Origin: Lachnospiraceae bacterium
GTDB lineage: Bacteria > Bacillota > Clostridia > Lachnospirales > Lachnospiraceae
Reading direction: 5' to 3'
DNA length: 35,155 nt
NCBI GenBank assembly: GCA_910576335.1
Contig: CAJTIU010000045.1
Location: forward strand, 1 to 35,155
The notes under the pieces: model-generated
Told to the model about the DNA's origin: nothing
Databases searched by the model: none
The model's input: the letters and a program-made list of their open reading frames with translations, nothing else
Made by a program: the position numbers and the translations under genes
Shown: in pieces, positions 6,628 through 14,128 of the stretch
Position numbering within the stretch: position 1 is the first letter of the stretch
How the letters are laid out: each line of letters starts with the position of its first letter

Positions 6628-7108
6628 ATACAACATCCTTATAATGATAGGAATCTATTTCCCCGTTAGAGCGATATATTTTATCACTTGATGGCCAATT
6701 TTCTAAAGCGTACTGCAATATCTTGGCATTAAAGCTAATATGAATCGCTAAATTATCACGCATTAACGCCGGACAAAGATTTTCATCAAGTGAGCGTTTT
6801 CCATTCAAATTAACTGCTATACAAGGAAGCTCTCTTTTTATTGCTTGTTCTATTTCCCAACGAACATACTTATATAAATATTTTGTATGCTCCCCAACTA
6901 ATAAAACGAATATTTTTGTGTCTCTAAAACGTTCTTGTAATCCAGCTTTAATAGAAGCTTCACTTTTATCAAGTATTGTATTAATATCATGTGCATCATA
7001 AAAATTAAATGATGAGTTATCATTCTGTTTCCATGCCTTCATCATAAAATAATACCTTAAATCGTTATCCGCATCCATGGATACATAAACTTTATTTCTA
7101 TAAGCCAT
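6608..7108 (-). CDS. thsB: Thoeris ThsB-like TIR-domain protein
   Basis: This 166-residue protein is one TIR-like domain of the MTH538/DUF1863 kind: KVYVSMDADND at the first strand, NFYDAHD, then IKAGLQERFRDTKIFVLLVGEHT and YVRWEIEQAI. Glu85 in the WEI motif is at the position of the catalytic glutamate of NAD-cleaving TIR enzymes. In type II Thoeris, ThsB makes a histidine-ADP-ribose signal on phage infection (reported for the family; not shown here). The ATG at 7108 has AGGAGG seven bases upstream and a good promoter at 7180-7208. The gene is far more AT-rich than the element genes to its right. Confidence 0.88.
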   Translation of the reverse strand: MAYRNKVYVSMDADNDLRYYFMMKAWKQNDNSSFNFYDAHDINTILDKSEASIKAGLQERFRDTKIFVLLVGEHTKYLYKYVRWEIEQAIKRELPCIAVNLNGKRSLDENLCPALMRDNLAIHISFNAKILQYALENWPSSDKIYRSNGEIDSYHYKDVVYEKLGL

Positions 7109-7179
7109 TTTTACCTCCTATTACAATGTCAAATTATTTTTGCATTTTTGTTATATACTGTCGAATTTAAGTTTCTTTA

Positions 7180-7208
7180 AGTATAACAGATTTGATGCCT
7201 ATAAACAA
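7180..7208 (-). promoter_or_regulatory. Promoter of the TIR/macro operon
   Basis: TTGTTT (7203-7208), a 17-base spacer, and TATACT (7180-7185) preceded by TGT, an extended -10. It lies between the terminator of the upstream gene and the TIR start, so the pair is an independent transcription unit. Confidence 0.7.
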
Positions 7209-7251
7209 TACCATGTAACAAGCAAAAGCCATATGAAACTAAATACTGTAC

Positions 7252-7293
7252 TAAAAAATGAAGCCAGAAATCTTTCTCCTTGATTTCTGGCTT
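7252..7293 (-). terminator. Intrinsic terminator after the PD-(D/E)XK gene
   Basis: AAGCCAGAAATC and GATTTCTGGCTT form a perfect 12-pair stem with a nine-base loop, followed on the minus strand by CATTTTTTAG. It isolates the defence pair from the upstream operon. Confidence 0.85.
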
Positions 7294-7304
7294 ATCAACT
7301 CTGT

Positions 7305-8147
7305 TTATACGCCCCTGTCAACTTTTAATTGTTTGACCTCTTCAAGAGAAAGTCCTGAAATATTAACGATTTCTTCTAAAGCATATTTGCCAGCCGCCAA
7401 CATACGGAGCGCAACTTCTTTCATTCCCTCTTTCAATGTCTGATTCCTCATATCTTCCATAGCACGGCACATAATCTCGATTCCCTCCTTGCTCTCTTTG
7501 AAAAATCTCACCCTGTCCGCCAGTGTCCCATAGTACATATCCGCTGCGTCTGTGCAGGAGAAGTCATGCATTAACTTCCCGATTGGCGTATCTCCACGGT
7601 AAGCGCCATTTACATACAGTATGTGCGAACCGTCCTCAAATCTTTCCCCGGTTCCTAAAAAGCACCGCTCAACCGGATAGAGCGGTAGCCCTTTTCCCAT
7701 TACGTCATTCTCTGTGATAAAGATTACCCACGTTTCCGGCAGCTTATCGAAGTCCTCGCCTTTCTTCAAAAGGTTTGCGTCCATCATGCTGCTGTTGTAC
7801 CTGGCTCTTTTTCTCCCGGCTCCTTTGTCGGAGCGCTGTACCTCCACATTCAGTTTTGCCCCTGTGCTGTCCGTAGCCAGGATATCCAGCCTCACTGAAC
7901 GGTTCAGCAGGTTCTCCACAAATACCTGGGTGCGAACGTCCAGCACCTTTAAATCCGGCTTTTCCAGCACAATCTGCAATACCAGTTCTATGCTTGCCGT
8001 ATCTCCCTCAAAACACTTTGTGAGGAAATCATCATCAAGCAGGCGAAAACCTCTTAGCCTCTGTAAATCTTCCTGATGTTTCTGGTCTATCTGTTCCGTC
8101 ACTGTCAATCTTCCCACCTGCTTTCCCTTCTGTTTTCGTATCTCCAT
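7305..8147 (-). CDS. PD-(D/E)XK nuclease family transposase-like protein
   Basis: This 280-residue protein matches the PDDEXK/Rpn-like 'transposase' family common in Lachnospiraceae. An N-terminal FRLLDDDFLTKCFEGD is followed by the nuclease core SVRLDILATDSTGAKLNVEVQ (Asp and the E-x-Q replacing E-x-K), with a helical C-terminus containing EGMKEVALRMLAAGKYALEEIV. The ATG at 8147 has AGGAGG 11 bases upstream. Members are often chromosomal multicopy genes; whether they move DNA or act as recombination-promoting nucleases is unsettled. Here it lies between TnpW and the TIR/macro pair and ends in a strong terminator. It may be cargo unrelated to immunity. Confidence 0.82.
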   Translation of the reverse strand: MEIRKQKGKQVGRLTVTEQIDQKHQEDLQRLRGFRLLDDDFLTKCFEGDTASIELVLQIVLEKPDLKVLDVRTQVFVENLLNRSVRLDILATDSTGAKLNVEVQRSDKGAGRKRARYNSSMMDANLLKKGEDFDKLPETWVIFITENDVMGKGLPLYPVERCFLGTGERFEDGSHILYVNGAYRGDTPIGKLMHDFSCTDAADMYYGTLADRVRFFKESKEGIEIMCRAMEDMRNQTLKEGMKEVALRMLAAGKYALEEIVNISGLSLEEVKQLKVDRGV

Positions 8148-8225
8148 ACTACCATAAACCTCCTGATTTTACAAGCCGGGAGCCAACGCATTTCTGATTC
8201 CCGGCCTGTTTCCGTTATCGCTTTT

Positions 8226-8408
8226 TCACATCTGCTGTATCTCATTTTTCAGCATACGCTTGATTTTGTCGCTCATGGTTTCCTTGCTCGTCTTGCTGAA
8301 ATGAACCCGCACAATGTAGGTCGTCCGGCCAATCTTCTTCACCAGTGCAGGAGCGTCCTTAGCCGGTGCATTGGTGGTAGTGTCCTCTATGATTTTCTCG
8401 TTACTCAT
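8226..8408 (-). CDS. tnpW: Transposon-encoded protein TnpW
   Basis: This 60-residue protein fits the TnpW pattern: a variable N-terminus, then LVKKIGRTTYIVRVHFSKTSKETMSDKIKRMLKNEI. The ATG at 8408 has AAAGGAG seven bases upstream. TnpW is a small conserved protein of Tn4451-like elements of unknown function, typically just after the DnaC-like helicase-loader gene, as here (30 bases downstream). The fold looks like a short beta hairpin plus a C-terminal helix, which would suit a DNA-binding accessory role (inference). Confidence 0.85.
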   Translation of the reverse strand: MSNEKIIEDTTTNAPAKDAPALVKKIGRTTYIVRVHFSKTSKETMSDKIKRMLKNEIQQM

Positions 8409-8438
8409 AAATGCTCCTTTTCATGCAATCAGGTTTTG

Positions 8439-9296
8439 TTATCCTTTCCTCACAATCTCCTTCGCCGCCGCTTTAGTCGCCATGGCTCCTTCCTCCCGGA
8501 AATTCTTTCCAGAAAAGAGAACCGGCGCACACCGTTCCAGTATGCGGCCATAAATCCTTGCGTGGGCAAGGTCTGGCGGGTTCTTGATTTCTTCCAGTTT
8601 CAGGTTTGTCGTGACGATCAGCGGCTTCTTGCTCCGATACCGGCTGTCAATGACGGTAAACATCTGCTCCATGGCATACTCGGTATTCCTTTCCACCCCT
8701 AAATCGTCAATGACAAGCAAGCTGTAATCGTCCAGACTGGCAATAAAGGCCGCCCTGTCCTCGGCAAACACACCGGTCAGCCGGTTTAGGATAGACGGGA
8801 AATTTGTCATCAGCACCGGCACGTCACGGTCAAGCAGGGCATTGACGATACAGCCGGCAAAAAAGGATTTCCCGGTACCCACGTCACCAAAGAGCAGAAG
8901 ACCGGTATTGTCCCGGTATGCCTCCTTCCAATGCTCCACATAGGCGTGTGCTTTCTCCATGACGGGATTCTGGCCGTTATCATTGGCGAACGTGTAATCA
9001 TAAAGGTATCTGTCCTGAAGCCCCTGTGCCTTCCGGCGTTTGATACGCTCCATGCGTTCCCTCTGTTCCTCCATGGCTTTCCGTTCCTCCTGCGCCTTCT
9101 GCTGGCAGGGGCAGAGGCAGCGGGGCATGAAATAGCCGGAGCCTCCGAACCTGGGTACAACGGTCTGGCGGCTGCCACGGCATTTCTTACAGTGGATAAG
9201 CCCGTCAGCCGGTTCTATGTATTCGTCCCCGGCAAGCTCCATATCCCCGGCGACCCGGTCAATGGCCGCCCGGACTTCTGCGGTAATCTCTATCAT
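8439..9296 (-). CDS. DnaC-like helicase loader (AAA+ ATPase)
   Basis: This 285-residue protein has an N-terminal zinc-type cysteine cluster (C36, C39, C60, C62, C64), a charged coiled stretch at 66-93, then an AAA+ ATPase with Walker A GDVGTGKS (137-144) and Walker B LLVIDDLG (193-200). This is the DnaC/IstB-type loader encoded by mobile elements, which delivers replicative helicase to the element's origin. Its start overlaps the stop of the replisome organizer gene by ATGA, so the two are made together. Replication genes on an IME imply that the excised circle replicates, probably during or after transfer (inference). Confidence 0.92.
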   Translation of the reverse strand: MIEITAEVRAAIDRVAGDMELAGDEYIEPADGLIHCKKCRGSRQTVVPRFGGSGYFMPRCLCPCQQKAQEERKAMEEQRERMERIKRRKAQGLQDRYLYDYTFANDNGQNPVMEKAHAYVEHWKEAYRDNTGLLLFGDVGTGKSFFAGCIVNALLDRDVPVLMTNFPSILNRLTGVFAEDRAAFIASLDDYSLLVIDDLGVERNTEYAMEQMFTVIDSRYRSKKPLIVTTNLKLEEIKNPPDLAHARIYGRILERCAPVLFSGKNFREEGAMATKAAAKEIVRKG

Positions 9297-10045
9297 ATGG
9301 TTTCTCCTTCCTCTACGCTGTAATCCCGGTTCCGGGCAGGCGGTTCCTCTTTCTTTTTGTCGGCGTTCGCCCAGCGCCGGATTGTGGCAGCGTGGTTTTT
9401 ATAGCCTTTTCCGCTGGATTCCATATACTCGGACAGCCGCTCAATGTACTGTTCCCAGAGGGCGGGGAGTTCCGTCTGGAGTTCTGCCAGTTCTGCAGAA
9501 GATAGAAATACATTCCGGTATCTCCCATAGGCGTGTGTCCTGTCCCCCTCTCTATTCTCTATACTCTTATCTCTAATCTCTTTATCTCTATACTCTAATA
9601 TAGACGGACATTTGTCCACCCGGCTATTGGACGGACAAATGTCCGTTTCCCCGGACGGGAGCAGATTCTGGCGTTTCAGCCTCATGCGCTCCTTTTTCTT
9701 CCGCTCCCCCTCGCTGGACGACTGGCCGATCAGCAGCTGGATGTCGCTCATGTAATAGGCCCCGTCCGTCAGTATCTCCACAAGGCCGAACTCCTGGAAT
9801 ATCTTCAAAGCCCGCTCCACCGTGCCTACCTGATGCCGGGTAAAGGTGGCTATAGTCTGTACGGTATGGGGCAGGTAGTCATTCAGCAGGAGTACGCCGT
9901 TGCTTTTCAGGGACATCAAATACATCTTGAGCAGGAGATTGGAGTACAGAAGGCCGTCCTGCATACTCTCCAGGATGACCATGGTTTCGCTGTTATAAAA
10001 ATTCTCTTTCAGCTTGAGGTAATAAAATCGTCGGTTCTCTGTCAT
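9293..10045 (-). CDS. Replisome organizer (phage-type N-terminal domain, DnaD-like)
   Basis: This 250-residue protein begins RRFYYLKLKENFYNSETMVILESMQDGLLYSNLLLKMYLMSLKSNG in outline, the phage replisome-organizer N-terminal winged helix. Polar linkers follow, then a C-terminal helical part (ELQTELPALWEQYIERLSEYMESSGKGYKNHAATIRRWANAD in outline) like a DnaD/DnaB2 domain. It would bind the element's replication origin and recruit the DnaC-like loader encoded immediately downstream with a four-base overlap. The ATG at 10045 has AAAGGAG upstream. Length and order match Tn4451-like mobilizable elements. Confidence 0.88.
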   Translation of the reverse strand: MTENRRFYYLKLKENFYNSETMVILESMQDGLLYSNLLLKMYLMSLKSNGVLLLNDYLPHTVQTIATFTRHQVGTVERALKIFQEFGLVEILTDGAYYMSDIQLLIGQSSSEGERKKKERMRLKRQNLLPSGETDICPSNSRVDKCPSILEYRDKEIRDKSIENREGDRTHAYGRYRNVFLSSAELAELQTELPALWEQYIERLSEYMESSGKGYKNHAATIRRWANADKKKEEPPARNRDYSVEEGETI

Positions 10046-10167
10046 TTAGTTGCTCCTTTGGTTCAGAATGGGTTATTTCGGCTCCTGTACGCATTTTAAG
10101 GCGGCTTTTGGGGTGTCGGTGATAAAAAGTATTGCCTCCCCTCCGACACGCTCCGAAAGTGCTTGAT

Positions 10168-10566
10168 TTACAAGGCTTTTTCCGCTCCTAAAGCGTGACA
10201 TAAGTGCCTTTGTTTCCGTTTCCGCTCTGTGGCGTGTTTCCGCTTCATACGGACGGCACATTCCCTACAGTATTTCGCCCGGTTGGAGCCGGGCAGGAAA
10301 AGAGCGCCGCACTCGCTGCACCGCCTGCTTTCCAGCCGGTGGTAAAGGGCTGTTTCCAGCTGGTGGTCTAAAGGCAGCACCGCCACACGGAACCAGCGGC
10401 AGAGCAGGGAGTGGGAAATGCTCTGGACACAGACGCACCCGTCCCCCTCGTCAAGCGCCATACACTGGCCGTTGTCGTAGTTGCAGCACTCACGCACCAG
10501 CCGCCTCGCCCTGCGGCACTGCCGGTAGTCCATGGCCGGGATTCTCTCATGCCGCCTGTTTCCCAT
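10168..10566 (-). CDS. Cysteine-rich VLP-domain protein
   Basis: This 132-residue protein carries the Cys_rich_VLP pattern: YRQCRRARRLVRECCNYDNGQCMALD, then CVCVQSISHSLLCRWFRVAVLPLD. A second cysteine pair, CSECGALFLPGSNRAKYCREC, and a very basic tail follow. Two zinc-binding units and the tail suggest nucleic-acid binding. It overlaps the small gene upstream by 20 bases and belongs to the relaxase operon. The family is confined largely to Firmicute mobile elements and has no established function. The ATG at 10566 follows AAGGTGAG; an internal ATG at codon 12 is possible. Confidence 0.85.
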   Translation of the reverse strand: MGNRRHERIPAMDYRQCRRARRLVRECCNYDNGQCMALDEGDGCVCVQSISHSLLCRWFRVAVLPLDHQLETALYHRLESRRCSECGALFLPGSNRAKYCRECAVRMKRKHATERKRKQRHLCHALGAEKAL

Positions 10567-10717
10567 ATCTCACCTTGCATCGGCATAAAGGCGGCTGCCC
10601 CTCCCTGAAAAGGAAAACCGGCTCCGGCACTTTCGCCCCCGTAGGCGCTGGCGGCGTGGGCGGCACGGGTATCTTTACGGTGATAGTGATTGTCATGGTG
10701 ATAAACTGCTGTGTCAT
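10547..10717 (-). CDS. Small proline-rich element protein (56 residues)
   Basis: This short gene overlaps the relaxase stop by ATGA and has AAGGAGG eight bases upstream inside the relaxase gene, so it is almost certainly translated. The product begins MTQQFITMTITITVKIPVPP, alternating Thr/Ile likely to form a beta strand, then has a proline-rich stretch and a C-terminal CRCKVRYGK. Its last 20 bases overlap the next gene. I recall very similar short proteins following MobA/MobL relaxases, but no function is known. Confidence 0.65.
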   Translation of the reverse strand: MTQQFITMTITITVKIPVPPTPPAPTGAKVPEPVFLFREGQPPLCRCKVRYGKQAA

Positions 10718-12141
10718 AATTCTTGTTCCTCCTTCTTTCTGGCCGGTTCATTTTCCGTCCTAGCCAACTGCTCCGCTGTCTTTTTCAGGTTCTCCACCGC
10801 CTTGATGTCCTCCCGCATGGATTTCATTTTCTGGTACTGTACCGATTTCTCCGCTTTCAGGCGGTCAGCCTCGGCCTGCCATTTCTTCGGGGTGACTTCT
10901 TCGCCGGTGGCTTTCAGCTTTTCCAGATACCGGACGGCGGCCTCATATAACGCCAGTTCCGCACTGTGCTTCTGCTCAAACTGCTCCTTTTTCCTCCCCG
11001 GCTTCATCTTGTCGAACTGGCGGCGGGTTCCTTTGTTCCTCTCGTATTTCTCCCACATGGAAAGATGTTCGTTCAGCACTTTGATACGCCGCTCGGCGTT
11101 GACAATCTTCCCACGCAGGGAATAGTAATCTTTGTTCATGGCGGCCACCTTTTCATAAAGCTGCTCTATGGAAGTGATGTTGTTGCTGTTCAGGAAATTA
11201 AACAGGGCGGCGCTTTCTTTCAGGTTCTTTATCTTCCCATACCGGGAGTCAGGGTTCCCTGTTGACAGTTGGGCCTCGTAAAGCTGTGCCATGATACTGT
11301 CTTTTCCTTCCGGTTTCCCCACCTGCTCCTTTGTCCATTTGTAGAGCCGGGCAATCCGTGCCTTGATTTCCTTCAGCAGTTTATTGTCGGCGGCAATCTG
11401 GCGGTTGATGTTCCCCTTCTCCGTTGCAATGCCTTTCCGTTCCATCTGGCTGGCGGCAACTCCCAGATGGATGGAAGGTATCTTGTCAATGCCCTGACGC
11501 TCGTAGGAGCGGTGGTCAATCCGTTCCGGCCTGCCGGCAGCCTCCAACGCTCTGTTGGCGTAGGCAGCCCAGGCAGTCCTCCACTTCTCTACATTTCCCT
11601 TGTCGTTCCAGTCGGTGGTGTCCTCCCGGTGGCTCTTCCAGCCGCCTTTGCCGTTGGGGATTCTCTGGCCGTTTTCGTCCAGTTCGTAGACCTTCCGGCA
11701 TTTCGCTCCCCACTGCCCATCCTCCTTTAGCGGTCGGATAGTGAGCATGACATGGAAGTGGGGATTGCCGTCTTTCTTGTCATGGATAGAGAAATCCGCA
11801 CACATACCGGCGGCGACAAAGGTATCGCTGATGAAGGAGCGGGCAAGCCGCAGCTGTTCCTCCCGGTTCAGTTCTACCGGCAGGGAAATCTCTATCTCAC
11901 GGGCAAGCTGTGCGTCACGGGTCTTTTCAACCATCTCCACACTGTTCCATAGAGTGCTGCGGTCTTGAAATTCCGGCGGGGCATGGGGCGGCAATATGAT
12001 TTCAGAGTGGACTACGCCACGTTTCCGGGTGTAATCATGGGTAAGCCCGTCCCATTCGTTGGTCATTTTTGTTCCGCTCCGGTAAGCGGCAGCGCCCACG
12101 GCAGACTTGGCCTTGCTGCGCTTGATAATCTGGACGGGCAT
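10714..12141 (-). CDS. mobA: MobA/MobL-family relaxase
   Basis: The 475 residues from MPVQIIKRSKAKSAVGAAAYR show the MobA/MobL relaxase: the SAVGAAAYRSG motif, a helical region, and the metal-binding histidines H120, H128 and H130 in IHDKKDGNPHFHVML. The C-terminal 200 residues are coiled coil. It would nick at oriT and lead the strand through a borrowed conjugation pore. The start is uncertain. An ATG at 12357 would give 72 extra residues, but they span the oriT-like site and have poor ribosome spacing. AAAGGAGG at 12168-12175 points to an ATA codon at 12154-12156 as an alternative start. The listed ATG at 12141 is the first conventional one within the domain. Confidence 0.88.
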   Translation of the reverse strand: MPVQIIKRSKAKSAVGAAAYRSGTKMTNEWDGLTHDYTRKRGVVHSEIILPPHAPPEFQDRSTLWNSVEMVEKTRDAQLAREIEISLPVELNREEQLRLARSFISDTFVAAGMCADFSIHDKKDGNPHFHVMLTIRPLKEDGQWGAKCRKVYELDENGQRIPNGKGGWKSHREDTTDWNDKGNVEKWRTAWAAYANRALEAAGRPERIDHRSYERQGIDKIPSIHLGVAASQMERKGIATEKGNINRQIAADNKLLKEIKARIARLYKWTKEQVGKPEGKDSIMAQLYEAQLSTGNPDSRYGKIKNLKESAALFNFLNSNNITSIEQLYEKVAAMNKDYYSLRGKIVNAERRIKVLNEHLSMWEKYERNKGTRRQFDKMKPGRKKEQFEQKHSAELALYEAAVRYLEKLKATGEEVTPKKWQAEADRLKAEKSVQYQKMKSMREDIKAVENLKKTAEQLARTENEPARKKEEQEL

Positions 12142-12308
12142 ATGGAATATGGCTATGGCGGTTCGCCTCCTTTCGGGTGGGGATAGATTGGCTTCGCTGG
12201 AAAGGGCAGACGCAGGGCGGGTGTCCTTTCCGGCGGAGCGCACAAGGGGTTTGGGGAGTGTAGCTCCCCATTGCGTCCAGAGGACGCCACGCCCCCGGCA
12301 GGGCGCAC

Positions 12309-12334
12309 GCACCGGAACGGTGTATAAGTGCGCC
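12309..12334 (+). other. Predicted oriT of IME-B (IncQ-like nick region)
   Basis: The inverted repeat CACCG-GAA-CGGTG (12310-12322) is followed by TA and TAAGTGCGCC (12325-12334). The IncQ plasmid origin of transfer has the same plan: a short inverted repeat, then TAAGTGCGCCCT at the nick. It lies directly upstream of a MobA/MobL relaxase, the enzyme class that cuts IncQ-type sites. The sequence match is seen; function is inferred. Confidence 0.75.
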
Positions 12335-12360
12335 GTTGGATTTTTAGACTGCTGCATACC

Positions 12361-12630
12361 TTAGCTTTCAGGCTTGTTTTTCAGCAGCCGCACGACTTCT
12401 GGCAGGCGGGAAATGACGGATAAAAATGCTTTGACTTCCTCGCCGGTCATGGCGGTAGCAGCAGGGAAGATACTTTCCAGAATTGCCCCATGCTCAATCA
12501 GGCGGCGTGTCCTAGCCTTCCGCTCTGCGTCCGTTTTCCGGTTCAGGAGAATTTTCTGGCGGTTCTCCAACTGGCGGATTTCCGTCTTTACTTTTTCCTG
12601 CTGGCTTTTCAGCTTGTCTATATCTGGCAT
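12361..12630 (-). CDS. DUF3847 family protein
   Basis: This 89-residue protein has an N-terminal coiled coil (IDKLKSQQEKVKTEIRQLENRQKILL), then RKARTRRLIEHGAILESIFP, matching RKERTHRLCTRGAMLE in the IME-A copy. It lies just upstream of oriT and the relaxase on the same strand, the usual location. The ATG at 12630 has GAAAGGAGG nine bases upstream. Nothing catalytic is visible; it may be a relaxosome accessory protein (inference from position). Confidence 0.88.
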   Translation of the reverse strand: MPDIDKLKSQQEKVKTEIRQLENRQKILLNRKTDAERKARTRRLIEHGAILESIFPAATAMTGEEVKAFLSVISRLPEVVRLLKNKPES

Positions 12631-12861
12631 TTATAATCACCTCCTTTCAGGCGGCAAAAAAGACAGCCGTTTCCGGTTGCCTCGTGTGATGAAAAATTTT
12701 GTTGTTACTGTTTTTACATGAAGTGATTCCGTTCCCCCTTTGCTGTCTGTATTTCCTGGCAGTCACTTTTTATTTTCAATTTTGGATAAACAGGGGGCAT
12801 ACACGCACCATATGATTAAGGCTTGCTGACAGTTAAAATACAAGAGAAGGGAGCTGACAGC

Positions 12862-13074
12862 ATGATTAAATATGACCGGCTCTGGTCTACCCTCAAAGAG
12901 CGGGAGATAAGCCAGTACAGACTAATCAAGGATTTCGGCATAGATAAAGCACAGCTTCATCGGCTGCGGAAAAACATGGTTGTCAAAACCATGATTCTCA
13001 ATAACTTGTGCCGGATTCTAAACTGCCGTATTGAGGACATCATGGAGTATGTACCAGACGAAGATACGGACTAA
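12862..13074 (+). CDS. Small XRE-family regulator, divergent from the mobilization operon
   Basis: This 70-residue protein is a single Cro/C1-type helix-turn-helix (LKEREISQYRLIKDFGIDKAQLHRLRKNMVVKTMILNNLCRILNCRIEDIMEYV in outline). The ATG at 12862 has AAGGGAG eight bases upstream. It is the only plus-strand gene in IME-B and sits between DUF3847-relaxase (leftward) and the TTRAP-like/sigma genes. That placement suits a repressor of relaxase expression. TAAAAT at 12834-12839 may be its -10 box. Confidence 0.85.
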   Translation: MIKYDRLWSTLKEREISQYRLIKDFGIDKAQLHRLRKNMVVKTMILNNLCRILNCRIEDIMEYVPDEDTD

Positions 13075-13120
13075 AGGGGCAATGCGGATTTGGATTTGCG
13101 GAGCCTCTTTTTTGTTGCCT

Positions 13121-13654
13121 TCACCGTTCCTGCGCCGGCGGCTTCTTGTCCGGGTAGAATTTCCCGGCCATGACAGCAGCATGGTTCCTGATTTTGATTT
13201 CTCCCCGCTTCTCACTGGCTCTGGCGTTTTTGTAGCCCTCATCAGAGAGGAAAAATCGGTATCGCTCTCCGGGGAATCCCACCGGGCTGTCACTGTTCAG
13301 GATATCCACCGTTACCATGTGCCTTGTTTCCGGCAGGAACCTCTCCATGCCTGCTAGGTCATGCCCCTGCAGAATCGGCTCCCCTTTCCTGGCTTTGGCG
13401 GCGGCAAGCCTCTGGCGGATAGAATTATCCCGCTTTTCAATAAAAGCGGCCCGGTTATCCGCAATAAACCGGCTGCATTCCGGCTCTGCCAGTTTTTCCA
13501 GTTTCCGTATGGTATTCTCGACAATCACTTTTGAGAGTAAATCGTCCTTCCGTTCCAGAACCGGCACAATCTCTTTCAGCCCGGCAAGGGTTTCTTCCTT
13601 CGTTGGTGCGGCATACTGGTAGAGCATTTCCAGTTCGCTTTTGGTAAAATTCAT
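13121..13654 (-). CDS. Conserved mobilizable-element protein, TTRAP-like N-terminus (copy 2)
   Basis: This 177-residue paralogue of the protein at 184-699 begins MNFTKSELEMLYQYAAPTK and keeps EPECSRFIA, DNSIRQRLAAAKA, ILQGHDLAGMERF and FFLSDEGY. The ATG at 13654 is preferred because the family sequence starts there and GGAGG lies 11 bases upstream; in-frame codons up to 13672 overlap that site. It follows the sigma-like gene by five bases, so it belongs to that operon. The family function is unknown. Two diverged copies in one window show that two different elements of one type are present. Confidence 0.72.
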   Translation of the reverse strand: MNFTKSELEMLYQYAAPTKEETLAGLKEIVPVLERKDDLLSKVIVENTIRKLEKLAEPECSRFIADNRAAFIEKRDNSIRQRLAAAKARKGEPILQGHDLAGMERFLPETRHMVTVDILNSDSPVGFPGERYRFFLSDEGYKNARASEKRGEIKIRNHAAVMAGKFYPDKKPPAQER

Positions 13655-13659
13655 TTGCC

Positions 13660-14118
13660 TCATTCCCTCCACTTCTTTTTCTCAAAATAGTTCCGCATTC
13701 GCTTTAAGCCGCTCTTAACGGTCTGCTGTACCACGGATACGCTTACGTCTTCTTCTGCGGCAATCTCAATCAGTTTTTTGCCAAGTATGTAGCGGGCATG
13801 GATACGCCTCGCCTGTATGTCTGTCAGACTATTCATAGCTTCGGACAGATGTTCCAGTGTGGCAAGGAAAAGCTGTTCTTCCTCCTGTTCCAGCAGAATC
13901 TCCTCCGGGGATTTGGCGGTAAAATCAAAGGCACAGTTTTCAATCCCGTCCTCACAGTCAAGGGAATAGTACGCCTTGTGATACCAGATTTTGCGGGTGC
14001 GGTTGTTTTCCTCCCTCCGCATAAGCAGCAAAGCCTCGGCCACCTCGTCCGATACCTCAATCATTGTGTCTGTGGCAAAAAGCGGGTAATAATACTTTTT
14101 CAGGTTGATTGTCTGCAT
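13660..14118 (-). CDS. Sigma-70-like element regulator, copy A
   Basis: This 152-residue protein starts at the ATG at 14118 (GAGGTG about nine bases upstream). The N-terminal half begins MQTINLKKYYYPLFATDTMIEVSDEVAEAL, a signature shared with copy B. The C-terminal half is a sigma region 4-like helix-turn-helix: LTDIQARRIHARYILGKKLIEIAAEEDVSVSVVQQTVKSGLKRMRNYF in outline. No clear region 2 is visible, so it may act as a DNA-binding activator rather than a full sigma factor. It is followed five bases later by the TTRAP-like gene. Confidence 0.82.
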   Translation of the reverse strand: MQTINLKKYYYPLFATDTMIEVSDEVAEALLLMRREENNRTRKIWYHKAYYSLDCEDGIENCAFDFTAKSPEEILLEQEEEQLFLATLEHLSEAMNSLTDIQARRIHARYILGKKLIEIAAEEDVSVSVVQQTVKSGLKRMRNYFEKKKWRE

Positions 14119-14128
14119 AGGCCGCACC

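Noticed and set aside
10073-10261. Minus-strand 62-codon frame after the Cys-rich VLP gene
   Set aside because: About half overlaps the Cys-rich VLP gene in another phase, with no good ribosome site or family match.
12142-12357. N-terminal 72-residue extension of the MobA relaxase
   Set aside because: It spans the oriT-like sequence, the ATG has a poorly spaced ribosome site, and the relaxase family begins at about AIFHMPVQ.
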